DNA from: a virus
IMG/VR virus record: IMGVR_UViG_3300006077_000011
Span: 1-40,467 of that record
DNA: 40,467 nt
Strand: one strand, 5' to 3'
Positions 30,082 through 37,577 of the stretch are shown here, in pieces. Made by a program: the position numbers and the translations under genes. The number at the start of each line of letters is the position of its first letter. The stretch's first letter is position 1. Below the pieces are notes generated by a model. It was not told where the DNA came from. It saw nothing but the letters and a program-made list of their open reading frames with translations, and searched no databases.

Positions 30082-31044
30082 ATGGCCCGCACAAAAACCA
30101 CGACCACCGAGCCCGTTGATGTTGCACCGCTGGATGAGCAAGCGCTGAGTCAGCTGCAGAACACCGGCAGCGCCCTGATTGCCGAGCACAGCGAAGAACG
30201 CGACTTGGTCAACCAGCTGCTGGGGCAAACCCAAATGGCTGGAGCATTTGAAGAGTTTTCCCGAACGGTTCGGACTTCAAAGCTCGCCTACGTCAAGGAA
30301 AACAAGCTCTACAAGGCTTTGTCTGGAAAGAAAAGTCCGAACGGTTCGGAGTTGAAAGGCACGTGGGAGGAGTTTTGCAACCTGCTGAACATCTCAGTTG
30401 ATAAGGCCGATCTGGACATAACGAATCTCCGCGCCTTCGGCGAAGAAGCCCTCGAATCCATGTCCCGCATGGGCATCGGCTACCGCGAGCTGCGCCAGTT
30501 CCGCAAGCTGCCCGAGGACTCCCGCTCCGCCCTGATCGAGGCCGCCAAAACCGGCAACCACGAGGCGGTTGAGTTTTTGGCCGAGGAGCTGATTGCCAAG
30601 CACCAGGCTGAAAAGGAACAGCTGACCAAAGAGCGTGACGAGGCCCATGCCGACTACGACGCCCAGAGCCAGGTGCTGGCCAACCGTGCCCAGGAGCTGG
30701 ACCAGGTGAAGCAGGAGCTGGAGAAAGCCAAGCGCCGCATCCAGACCATGCCCCCAGCTGAAGCGGTGAAGGAGCTGCGCCTGGAAGTGACCGGCATGGC
30801 CTTTGAGGCTGAAAGCCTGCTCACCAACAAGCTGCGCTGTGCCTTTGAAACGCTGGTGAACGCTGGGGCGGAAACCGGTCAGGACCAGCGCGCCTACCTG
30901 GCCAACCTGCTGCGTCAGATCGAGCTGAACATTCTGGCCATCCGCGAGGATTACGACCTGCCCGACAACGACGACCCGGACGCCACCGACTGGATGGCAC
31001 CGGACGCGCTTGAGCGCGCGCAAGCGGCGATCGAGGGCAACTGA
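30082..31044 (+). CDS. Conserved early protein with coiled coil, 320 aa, upstream of transposase
   Basis: Placed directly before the transposase gene, as in B3-type phages. Disordered first 20 residues; helical middle with MGIGYRELRQFRKLPEDSRSALIEAAKTGN (about 131 to 160, RELRQFRKLPED core), then a clear coiled coil about residues 170 to 230 (EKEQLTKERDEAHADY, QELDQVKQELEKAKRRIQ), then a helical C-terminal domain with acidic end. The RQFRKLPED part resembles segments of ParB/DUF3102-like phage proteins. A pair of inverted copies of CCGAACGGTTCGG lies inside the gene. Function unknown; a DNA-binding accessory of transposition is possible. Confidence 0.75.
   Translation: MARTKTTTTEPVDVAPLDEQALSQLQNTGSALIAEHSEERDLVNQLLGQTQMAGAFEEFSRTVRTSKLAYVKENKLYKALSGKKSPNGSELKGTWEEFCNLLNISVDKADLDITNLRAFGEEALESMSRMGIGYRELRQFRKLPEDSRSALIEAAKTGNHEAVEFLAEELIAKHQAEKEQLTKERDEAHADYDAQSQVLANRAQELDQVKQELEKAKRRIQTMPPAEAVKELRLEVTGMAFEAESLLTNKLRCAFETLVNAGAETGQDQRAYLANLLRQIELNILAIREDYDLPDNDDPDATDWMAPDALERAQAAIEGN
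30261..30277 (+). repeat. Inverted-repeat pair, left arm (CCGAACGGTTCGGACTT)
   Basis: 17-base element within the early coding region, itself a near-palindrome (CCGAAC-G-GTTCGG). Its inverted copy is at 30333..30349. Confidence 0.75.
30333..30349 (-). repeat. Inverted-repeat pair, right arm
   Basis: AAGTCCGAACGGTTCGG; its reverse complement matches the left arm at 16 of 17 bases, the mismatch being the centre base. Spacing between the arms is 55 bases. Confidence 0.75.
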
Positions 31045-31046
31045 CC

Positions 31047-32825
31047 ATGAGCGCCGTTATGACCGAACGCCTGGTTGCTGTGGCACAAGCCATACGCGCC
31101 GCTGGCCATGGCGGCAAACAGGCCATCTATGAGCAGGCGTGTGGCGAGCTGGGTATCTCCCTGGCCACGCTGCACCGCAAGCTGCGGGAACTGACTGTGA
31201 AAAAACCACGCAAGGTGCGCGCCGACGCGGGCAAATCTGACCTGACCTACGACGAGGCGCTACTGATCGTCGGTGCCGTCAAAGAGACCACCCGCGGCAA
31301 CGACAAGGTGATCTGGGCGCTGATGGACGCGGTGACCGCACTGCGCGCCAACGGCCTTGTGCGCGCCGAGCGAGTGGACCCGCGCACCGGCGAGATTACC
31401 CCGCTGAGCGAGAGCGCCATTCGCCGGGCGATTCGCGCGTATGGGCTGCATATCGACCAGCTCACTGCACCTGCACCCCATGTTGAGATGCGCAGCGAAC
31501 ACCCGAACCACGTTTGGCAGATCGATGCGTCGCTGTGTGTTCTCTACTACCTCAAGCCTTCGGCTAAGGCGCAGGGGCTGCACATCATGGACCAGGGCGA
31601 GTTCTACAAGAACAAGCCCAAGAATCTGGCGCGGGTGATGGCTGACCGGGTGTGGTCCTATGAAATTACTGACCACGCCAGCGGCTGGATCTACGTCGAA
31701 TACGTGATGGGTGCGGAGAGCGGCGAGAACCTCTGCAGCGTGCTTATCAACGCCCTGCAGGAGCGCGGCGGGCCGGACATGCTGCACGGGGTGCCGCGCA
31801 TCCTGTACATGGACCCCGGCAGCGCTAACACCAGCGCCATGACCATGAACCTGTGTAAGAGCCTGGGCATTGAAGCCATCGCCCACGCACCGGGCAGCGC
31901 CCGCGCCACCGGCCAAGTGGAGAACGCGCGGAACATCATCGAGCGGAAGTTTGAAGCGGGCCTGCGTTATCGCCCAGTTGCGGACCTGGCAGAGCTGAAC
32001 GCTCTGGCAGCTCAGTGGCGGGCTGTGTTCAACGCCACAAGCAAGCATCGCCGCCACGGCATGACGCGCACTTCAGCCTGGATGCGCATTAGCGAGCAGC
32101 AGCTGGTTAAGGCCCCACCGGTTGAGGTCTGCCGCGAACTGGCCATTGCCGAGCCGGTGGAGCGAAAGGTCAAGCCGAGTCTGCGGATCTCGTTCCAGGG
32201 AGCTGAGTACTCGGTCAAGGATGTGCCCGGTGTGATGGTGCACGAGAAGGTGCTGGTCACCCGCAACCCCTGGCGCAGCGACGCGGCCCAGGTGGTGGCC
32301 ACCAACGCCGCAGGGCACCAGGTGATCTATGTGATTCCGCGCATCGAGAAGGACGAATACGGCTTCTCAGAAGGCGAACACAGCGTCACGTTTGGCGAGT
32401 TTGCCAGCCATGCCGACACCTCCGCGCAGAAGGCCAACAAGGCGATCGAGCAGCTGATGACCGGCACCACCTCGGCAGACGAAGCCGCGGCTGAGCGCAA
32501 AGCCAAGGCGCTGCCACTGGCCGGCAAGCTGGACCCCTACAAACCGCTGGCCGACGCGAACCTGCCGACCCACCTGCCGCGCCGCGGTACCGAACACAAG
32601 CTTACTGGCCCTGTGGTGGAGCTACCGCCGCTGAGCCACGTTGCCGCTGCCAAGCGGCTCAAAGCCATGCTGGGCGAAAAATGGAACGCCGAGGCCATGG
32701 CAACCCTGAAGGCAACATACAAGGACGGCGTTCCAGAGCCCGAGCTGGAGGCTTTCGCCGAGCTAATCCGCAACCCCAAACCACAGCGTCCGGGTCTCCG
32801 GCTGGTGGGAGGTGACGCATGTTGA
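31047..32825 (+). CDS. Transposase A (MuA role), DD(35)E type
   Basis: 592 aa. Binds both phage ends and carries out strand transfer in integration and replicative transposition. N-terminal helix-turn-helix parts for end binding (HGGKQAIYEQACGELGISLATLHRKLREL, core about residues 21 to 49). Catalytic core of the rve/RNase H type with Asp160 (WQIDASL), Asp256 (LYMDPGSAN) and Glu292 (GQVENARN), 35 residues between the last two. A C-terminal beta-barrel (SLRISFQGAEYSVKDVPG) follows, then a helical tail likely to touch the ATPase. Length and order match B3/D3112-type transposases. It overlaps the ATPase gene by seven bases. Confidence 0.96.
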   Translation: MSAVMTERLVAVAQAIRAAGHGGKQAIYEQACGELGISLATLHRKLRELTVKKPRKVRADAGKSDLTYDEALLIVGAVKETTRGNDKVIWALMDAVTALRANGLVRAERVDPRTGEITPLSESAIRRAIRAYGLHIDQLTAPAPHVEMRSEHPNHVWQIDASLCVLYYLKPSAKAQGLHIMDQGEFYKNKPKNLARVMADRVWSYEITDHASGWIYVEYVMGAESGENLCSVLINALQERGGPDMLHGVPRILYMDPGSANTSAMTMNLCKSLGIEAIAHAPGSARATGQVENARNIIERKFEAGLRYRPVADLAELNALAAQWRAVFNATSKHRRHGMTRTSAWMRISEQQLVKAPPVEVCRELAIAEPVERKVKPSLRISFQGAEYSVKDVPGVMVHEKVLVTRNPWRSDAAQVVATNAAGHQVIYVIPRIEKDEYGFSEGEHSVTFGEFASHADTSAQKANKAIEQLMTGTTSADEAAAERKAKALPLAGKLDPYKPLADANLPTHLPRRGTEHKLTGPVVELPPLSHVAAAKRLKAMLGEKWNAEAMATLKATYKDGVPEPELEAFAELIRNPKPQRPGLRLVGGDAC

Positions 32826-34006
32826 AACTGAAATTGGTGCTGGATGCGATCGAACCAAAGCAGGCCGATCTGGCCCGCTCGCTGCAACTGAGCAAGGCGA
32901 CCATCGCCCAGCTGATCAACCACGGCCTGTGGCCGAAAAGCCTTGACCGGACTGAGCTGGAGCAGCGCATCCGTGACTGGCTGCTGAGTAACGGCGCCGC
33001 CAATGACGCTATTGGCGACGTGTTTGAAGAAGTACAGGTGGACCAGCCGTGCGCTAACACGGCTGATCCGCAACCCCCAGAAGCGTTCGACCAAAACAAC
33101 CAGGAGTCAGAACCGATGTTAAAACGCAAACAGACCCTAATGCCAGCCGCTCGCAAAGCCTTTGCTCTGCTGCGCGACCCATTCGACGACCTTACCTGCG
33201 CTGATGATATGTACGTGTCCCAGGACATCCGCTACGTCCGTGAGTGCATGTACCAGGTAGCGCGGCATGATGGTTTTCTGGCTGTGGTTGGCGAATCCGG
33301 CGCGGGTAAATCGACGCTGCGCCGTGAACTGGTGGCCCGCCTTGAGGCTGAAGACGCGCCGGTTGTGGTGATCGAGCCCTATGTGCTGGCCATGGAAGAC
33401 AACGACCAGAAGGGCAAAACGCTGAAGAGTGCCCACATCGCCGAGTCGATCATGGCGGTGGTCAACCCGACCGAGATGCCGAAGTCATCGCCGGAGGCCC
33501 GCTTCCGCCAGATGCACCGCGCGCTCCTGGCAAGCGCGGAATCCGGCATGCGTCACCTGCTCATTATTGAGGAGGCGCACAGCCTGCCGATCCCAACCCT
33601 GAAACACCTGAAGCGCCTGCGCGAACTGGAGCGCGGATTCAGCAAGCTGCTGAACATCGTCCTGATCGGCCAGCCCGAGCTGCTCACCAAGAAGCTGCAC
33701 GAGCGCAACCCCGAGCTGCGGGAGGTGGTGCAGCGCATCCAGGTGGTCGAGCTGGAGCCGGTACCGCTGGCCGAGCTGGAAACCTTTCTGCGCTTCCGCT
33801 TTGGCCGGGTGGGCGTGGACCTGGAAAAGGTCATCGATGCCGAAGGCATCCGCGCGATCGGCGAGCGCCTACAGCACAACGTCGGCAACAAGACGCTTAG
33901 CGTGCTGTACCCGCTGGCCATCGGCAATCTGATGATCGCCGCGATGAACCTTGCTGCGGATCTCGGCGAGCCGGTAGTCACTGGCCACATCGTGATGGAG
34001 GTGTGA
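32819..34006 (+). CDS. AAA+ ATPase transposition protein B (MuB role) with N-terminal HTH
   Basis: 395 aa. Residues 1 to 55 form an XRE-like helix-turn-helix (PKQADLARSLQLSKATIAQLI, GLWPKS). A Glu/Gln/Pro-rich linker runs to about residue 100. The AAA+ part has Walker A GESGAGKST (158 to 166), Walker B LLIIEEAH (247 to 254), a sensor-1-like NIVLIGQPEL and an arginine-rich second part, all like ExeA/TniB/MuB ATPases. It binds target DNA and stimulates the transposase. An internal ATG at 33116, preceded by AGGAG, could start a shorter form without the HTH. Confidence 0.94.
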   Translation: MLKLKLVLDAIEPKQADLARSLQLSKATIAQLINHGLWPKSLDRTELEQRIRDWLLSNGAANDAIGDVFEEVQVDQPCANTADPQPPEAFDQNNQESEPMLKRKQTLMPAARKAFALLRDPFDDLTCADDMYVSQDIRYVRECMYQVARHDGFLAVVGESGAGKSTLRRELVARLEAEDAPVVVIEPYVLAMEDNDQKGKTLKSAHIAESIMAVVNPTEMPKSSPEARFRQMHRALLASAESGMRHLLIIEEAHSLPIPTLKHLKRLRELERGFSKLLNIVLIGQPELLTKKLHERNPELREVVQRIQVVELEPVPLAELETFLRFRFGRVGVDLEKVIDAEGIRAIGERLQHNVGNKTLSVLYPLAIGNLMIAAMNLAADLGEPVVTGHIVMEV

Positions 34007-34007
34007 C

Positions 34008-34337
34008 ATGGGCGCACTGATCCCGTTTGAAGAGAAGCATCAGAGCAAGGTGTTCACCGACCAGGTCAAGGCGTGTCTCGCCTTGGCCAACCAGGTGGGC
34101 CGCGAGCTTCGTGCGCGTGGTTGCTCCGTCAAGTTCACAGCTGTCGAAGGCGAGCGGCCGTTCCTGGTCGTCGAGTGCGAGCAGCCGCTGCACATGGTCC
34201 GCGTGGGCCGCAGCGGCATGACGCTGGAACGGACCCCCGGCCACTTCGTCCGCTGCCGCTCGTACCTGCTGGGCTGCGAGATCGAGTGGGTAGTCGGCAA
34301 GCCTCGCGTGGCTGGGCTGATTGGGAGGGTGCATTGA
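34008..34337 (+). CDS. Small early protein of unknown function, 109 aa
   Basis: Starts after the ATPase stop with one base between. Alpha-beta protein: helix KVFTDQVKACLALANQVGRELRAR (about 14 to 37), then alternating strands (VKFTAVEG, FLVVECEQPL, HMVRVGRSG, CEIEWVVG). No membrane segment or known motif. The stop shares a base with the next start (TGATG), and the chain of tight junctions shows it belongs to the early operon. Confidence 0.72.
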   Translation: MGALIPFEEKHQSKVFTDQVKACLALANQVGRELRARGCSVKFTAVEGERPFLVVECEQPLHMVRVGRSGMTLERTPGHFVRCRSYLLGCEIEWVVGKPRVAGLIGRVH

Positions 34338-34618
34338 TGAGCGGCGAAATGTACGTCTCAGCGCCAATCACGTTCGCCAACCCTGAGCTGCTTTCCGAGG
34401 GCGAGCTGCGGCTCGCCCTGGAACGCGCCAATCGGCAAACAACCGACCTTTGGTGCCAGCTTGAGGGCTACCGGACCTATCTCATCCCGATGCTGCACAA
34501 GGCGGTTCAGGCCCACATAGCGAACCAGCCAGAGCAAGTGAAAGCCGTACTCGACGAGCTGGCCGCTAATTACCACCACAACGTAAAGCGGGCCAAAGAG
34601 ACCCGAGGAGTGCATTGA
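34337..34618 (+). CDS. Small early protein of unknown function, 93 aa
   Basis: ATG 34337 shares a base with the preceding TGA; the frame is open further upstream but overlaps the previous gene, so I exclude that part. The product has a short N-terminal strand region (MYVSAPITFANPELL) and two long helices (LRLALERANRQTTDLWCQLEGY, KAVQAHIANQPEQVKAVLDEL). No family recognised. Its stop again shares a base with the DUF3164 start. Confidence 0.75.
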   Translation: MSGEMYVSAPITFANPELLSEGELRLALERANRQTTDLWCQLEGYRTYLIPMLHKAVQAHIANQPEQVKAVLDELAANYHHNVKRAKETRGVH

Positions 34619-35238
34619 TGACTATTCAAGCCAACATCCCAGACGGCTATCGCCAAGACGTCAAAGGCAGTCTGGTACCGGTCGAACGTATCAAGCCGAT
34701 CGACCTGCTGCGCGATGAGCTGGTCATGGCGCTGGTGGAGCGTGGCCGCGAGCTGAACAAGCAGCTAGCTACGTTCAAGGACGGCGCGTTCAGCGAGATC
34801 GATACCTTCGTCGAGCAGTCGGCAGCCGAATACGGCACCAAGTTTGGTGGCAAGAAGGGCAACATCTCGCTGCTGTCCTTCGATGGCAAGTACAAGGTTC
34901 AGGTGGCCATCCAGGAGAGCATCACATTCGATGAGCGCCTGGTCGCGGCCAAAGCGCTCATCGACGAGTGCCTGACCGATTGGACCGCCGATGCCCGCAG
35001 TGAGGTGGCCACCATCGTTCAAGACGTGTTCCGGGTGGATAAGGCCGGCAACATCCGGCCCGCGCAGGTACTCAGCCTCCGCCGCCTGGATATCACAGAC
35101 CCACGCTGGCTGCGCGCCATGGATGCGATCAGCGATGCGGTCCAGGTGACTGGCTCCAAATCCTACATCCGCCTTTACGAGCGCGTCGGCCAGACCGATC
35201 AGTACAAGCCGATCAGCCTTGATATTGCGGGGGTGTGA
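34618..35238 (+). CDS. DUF3164 early protein (Mu-like)
   Basis: 206 aa. DUF3164 landmarks: ANIPDGYRQDVKGSLVPVERIKPID near the start, FVEQSAAEYGTKFGGKKGN, LLSFDGKYKVQVAIQESITFDERLVAAKALID (core FDGKYKVQVA) and AISDAVQVTGSKSYIRLYER near the end. Conserved in transposable phages and many Mu-like prophages; function not established. ATG 34618 shares a base with the preceding stop. A role in DNA metabolism during replicative transposition is possible. Confidence 0.9.
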   Translation: MTIQANIPDGYRQDVKGSLVPVERIKPIDLLRDELVMALVERGRELNKQLATFKDGAFSEIDTFVEQSAAEYGTKFGGKKGNISLLSFDGKYKVQVAIQESITFDERLVAAKALIDECLTDWTADARSEVATIVQDVFRVDKAGNIRPAQVLSLRRLDITDPRWLRAMDAISDAVQVTGSKSYIRLYERVGQTDQYKPISLDIAGV

Positions 35239-35239
35239 G

Positions 35240-35896
35240 ATGGCTCAGTGGCTAATCGAATTTAAAGACGCGGGGCAGGACTTCCTTTATTGGGTGGTCG
35301 ACGAGAGCGGCGTGATCCTGCAGAGCATGCCGTGCCAGTCCAATATCTGGACCCAATACGCCCTGACAAACCTTGACTCACTAAGGCCCGGTGCTGCTGC
35401 GGCGATCGCGAGGGACGGCGTCGCGTCCATGGTGAAGTATCCGGTTTCTGGCGTCCGCAAGATCGCTGCGGTAGAGGTTGCTGTGCACATCTTTACCGGT
35501 GGATATGCCACCAATACCGTGATGGGCAAACGGGCAACCTGTGCCTTTAACGGGCTGAAAGCAGTGGAGCGGCTGGCCGAGAAGCTGTGGCCCGGAATCA
35601 AGTGCGACTTCGAGCGCATGCCCTGCACAGAGGTTGGCCGCCTGCACGGCAAGTGGAAGCTGAAGCCCAGCATTCCAGAGCACTGTGGCGACGCAACCAG
35701 AGAACAGGTCATTCAGTGGTGTATCGCAAAGGGCTGCAACTTTGTTGATCCGGTCTTCCCTGCACCACGCGGCTGGATGTGGGCCAATGGTCCGAGCAGT
35801 TTGGTCCTGACTCCGATCTTTACGATGACAGACCAAGGCGATGAGGTGACAGCCGGAGAGGTAGCGGCTCGCAAGCCGGAGGAGCTGGTGCAATGA
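35240..35896 (+). CDS. Unrecognised early protein, 218 aa
   Basis: ATG 35240 is one base after the DUF3164 stop and has GGGGG upstream; an extension to 35219 is not supported. The first 90 residues look like a small alpha-beta domain (AQWLIEFKDAG, FLYWVVDESGVILQSMP). The middle has GYATNTVMGKRATCAFNGLKAVERLAEKLWPG, core FNGLKAVERLAEKLWPG, and a Cys-containing stretch CDFERMPCTEVGRL. The end is Pro/Gly/Trp-rich (APRGWMWANGPSS). No family recognised, and the place between DUF3164 and GemA is a variable slot, so it may be a cargo gene. Overlaps gemA by four bases. Confidence 0.72.
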   Translation: MAQWLIEFKDAGQDFLYWVVDESGVILQSMPCQSNIWTQYALTNLDSLRPGAAAAIARDGVASMVKYPVSGVRKIAAVEVAVHIFTGGYATNTVMGKRATCAFNGLKAVERLAEKLWPGIKCDFERMPCTEVGRLHGKWKLKPSIPEHCGDATREQVIQWCIAKGCNFVDPVFPAPRGWMWANGPSSLVLTPIFTMTDQGDEVTAGEVAARKPEELVQ

Positions 35897-36465
35897 TCAG
35901 CCGCGCCAACACCGCCAAGATCCACATCGCGCGCCAGCAGCTCGGCCTTACCGATGAAGACTACCGTGCCCTGCTTGGCAGGGTGGCGGGTGTCACCAGT
36001 TCCAAGCAGCTGACCGAACGTACCTGCAGCCGCGTACTGCAGGAGCTCGAGCGCCTCGGATTCCAGCCCAAGCCCAGCAGCAAGGCCAGGGGCAAGCCCC
36101 ACAATTTCAAGAAGCTGGACGCTGAGATCACCAAGATCGAGGCTCTGCTGGCTGACCTGCAGCTGCCTTGGTCTTACGCGGATGCGATCGCCAAGCGGAT
36201 GTTCGGCATCGAGCGCTGCGCCTGGCTGAAGAAGCCCCAGCACTACAAGGCGCTGATCGCTGCACTGCATGTCGAGCAGCAAAAGCAGCACCTCAAGGCC
36301 GAGTTGGATGGCCTGCTGGATGAGCTGGGCTACCACGGCGCAGAGCGGGCAGCGGTATTGGAAGACATGCCGCACTGCTGGGAGCGCAAGGTTCCAATGC
36401 TGGAGGCAGTCATCCGAGCGCTACGAGCGGAGAAGATGGAAAAGGATGAGGCCCAATGCAGCTGA
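35893..36465 (+). CDS. gemA: GemA-like regulatory protein (DUF1018, Mu gp16)
   Basis: 190 aa. DUF1018 signature at the start: RANTAKIHIARQQLGLTDEDYRALLGRVAGVTSSKQL, core IHIARQQLGLTDEDYR. It continues with helical parts and AIAKRMFGIERCAWLK, usual for the family. In Mu, GemA/gp16 changes host gene expression and DNA supercoiling. It lies late in the early operon, between the unknown gene and a Zn-ribbon protein, with four- and ten-base overlaps. Confidence 0.93.
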   Translation: MISRANTAKIHIARQQLGLTDEDYRALLGRVAGVTSSKQLTERTCSRVLQELERLGFQPKPSSKARGKPHNFKKLDAEITKIEALLADLQLPWSYADAIAKRMFGIERCAWLKKPQHYKALIAALHVEQQKQHLKAELDGLLDELGYHGAERAAVLEDMPHCWERKVPMLEAVIRALRAEKMEKDEAQCS

Positions 36466-37004
36466 CCTGCCCATGCTGCGGTGAGCAGTTCCCGCTTGAA
36501 GCCGGCATGGCCGACGACGAGGGCAAGCGCCTGGCCGCGCTGTTCGCAGGTATGGACCCTAAGCTCGGTAAAGCAGTTCTTCAGTACCTGCGGCTTTTCA
36601 GCCCGGCCAAGCGATCGCTGCGCACCAGCAAGGCCATTCGCCTGGTCGAGGATCTGTTGGCCATTGTGACGCCGGGCACCGTCACCCGCGATGCCCGCAC
36701 AACGGATACCCGCCGCGCCACACCAACCCTGTGGGCCATGGGCATCGAGCAGATGCTCAGCGCCCGCGAAAAACTCACGTTGCCGCTGGATAACCACCAC
36801 TACCTGCGTGCCGTGGTCTTTGGCTTGGCGGGCGACACCCAAGCGGTAGCCGCAGCAGCAGAGGCAAGTCGTGCGCGCCCGGCCGGCACCGGCCCGCTAC
36901 GCACTGACGACTATTTCCTGAAGCTATCCCAGATCAACGGTGATGAAAGCAAGGGGCTGATCAGCCCTGAAGAAGCCGAGAAACGTAGGAGGGAACTGGC
37001 ATGA
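36456..37004 (+). CDS. Early protein with N-terminal CxxC zinc motif, 182 aa
   Basis: Begins with LTCPCCGEQFPLEAG, a single C-P-C-C-G knuckle of the type that opens zinc-ribbon proteins. Then helices FAGMDPKLGKAVLQYLRLFSPAKRSLRTSKAIRLVEDLLAIV (about residues 29 to 70, core LQYLRLFSPAKRSL) and a mostly helical C-terminal half ending in EEAEKRRREL. The YLRLFSPAKRxL segment is common in early proteins beside Mor genes in Pseudomonas transposable phages. Function unknown; DNA or RNA contact is possible. Confidence 0.8.
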   Translation: MQLTCPCCGEQFPLEAGMADDEGKRLAALFAGMDPKLGKAVLQYLRLFSPAKRSLRTSKAIRLVEDLLAIVTPGTVTRDARTTDTRRATPTLWAMGIEQMLSAREKLTLPLDNHHYLRAVVFGLAGDTQAVAAAAEASRARPAGTGPLRTDDYFLKLSQINGDESKGLISPEEAEKRRRELA

Positions 37005-37363
37005 GCAACAACTCTGCAATGGCTGACAAGCGTCATGAGCTGCTTGATTCTATTGTGGCGCACTGTGCTCAGATTCTTGAGGAACACGGCATTGAGGAGG
37101 CGCTGGCCAAGCAGGCTGGCAACTCCCTTGCCAACCATCTCAGCGAAGTTTGGGCTGGCAGCACCGTCTGCTTTCCCAAGGACTACTTCTACAAGCTGAC
37201 CAAACGTGACCTGGAGATCCTCGGCAAATTCAACGGCCGAAACCACCACGTCCTGGCCCAGGAATACGGGCTGACCGAGAACGCCATCTACCGCTTGCTG
37301 AAGCGCATCCAAGACCGTAAATTCGACCGCGATCAGGGTAAGCTCGATCTCGGCTCATATTGA
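37001..37363 (+). CDS. mor: Mor/C-type activator of late transcription
   Basis: 120 aa, the usual size of Mor-family activators. The N-terminal dimerisation half ([30 protein letters not shown]) is followed by [12 protein letters not shown], the Mor beta-strand region that contacts DNA, and a C-terminal helix-turn-helix ([22 protein letters not shown]). It is the last gene of the early operon, so it accumulates late in the early phase. No second activator of C type is seen, so this protein probably turns on the late promoters itself. Inverted repeats A to C are its best candidate sites. Confidence 0.93.
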   Translation: MSNNSAMADKRHELLDSIVAHCAQILEEHGIEEALAKQAGNSLANHLSEVWAGSTVCFPKDYFYKLTKRDLEILGKFNGRNHHVLAQEYGLTENAIYRLLKRIQDRKFDRDQGKLDLGSY

Positions 37364-37374
37364 AACGGCTTTTC

Positions 37375-37461
37375 AATTTCCGTCCCACTATTTCCCGGCT
37401 CGTCCCTCAATATCCCGCTTTTATCTCGCCACTCTGGTATTAAATATCTCACTCCCCCTCA
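37375..37461 (-). other. Right prophage end with transposase-binding repeats
   Basis: Read inward from 37461: TGAGGGGGAGTGAGATA, then GGCGAGATA (GATA 23 bp further), then two looser copies, GGGACGAGCC and GGGACGGAAA, at about 20 to 24 bp spacing. The first GATA is at offset 14 to 17 as at the left end. The mor gene ends 12 bases before the inner copy. Confidence 0.78.
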
Positions 37462-37467
37462 TACAGG
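37462..37467. repeat. Target-site duplication, right copy (TACAGG)
   Basis: Follows the terminal CA of the prophage directly; identical to 379..384. Confidence 0.8.
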
Positions 37468-37577
37468 CGACTTGCCCGGCTCATCTGCCACCGCAGCCCC
37501 TCTACCTCCCCCTGACCGTTGCCCCTCCGCAGGCTCTGCACCTGTGGCGACGGTCAGGCTTTGTCGAGAGCACGTCC

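Larger units (their letters stand above)
385..37461. mobile_element. Complete Mu-type transposable prophage, B3/BcepMu-like organisation
   Basis: The ends are set by three agreeing signs. A 6-bp direct repeat TACAGG lies immediately outside both ends. Each end read inward starts with TG. The GATA core of the first end repeat sits at offset 14 to 17 in both, with a second copy 22 bp (left) or 23 bp (right) further in. Inside are transposase, AAA+ ATPase, GemA, Mor-like activator, repressor, lysis, packaging, head and tail genes with no visible gap in the set. Late genes run leftward and early genes rightward from a divergent control region at about 28.26 to 28.37 kb. A DDE transposase and absence of a tyrosine or serine integrase agree with replicative transposition. 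Lack of sheath genes suggests a non-contractile tail. Confidence 0.93.

Noticed and set aside
33137-33436. Leftward frames opposite the ATPase and transposase genes
   Set aside because: No protein-like pattern and no ribosome sites; they mirror strongly conserved genes on the + strand.
37451-37465. Right end placed at CATACA, giving TGTATGAGG read inward
   Set aside because: It looks like a Mu-style TGTA end, but no copy of the following GGCGA is next to a TG on the left. Moving the end to 37461 gives a perfect 6-bp duplication and aligned end repeats.
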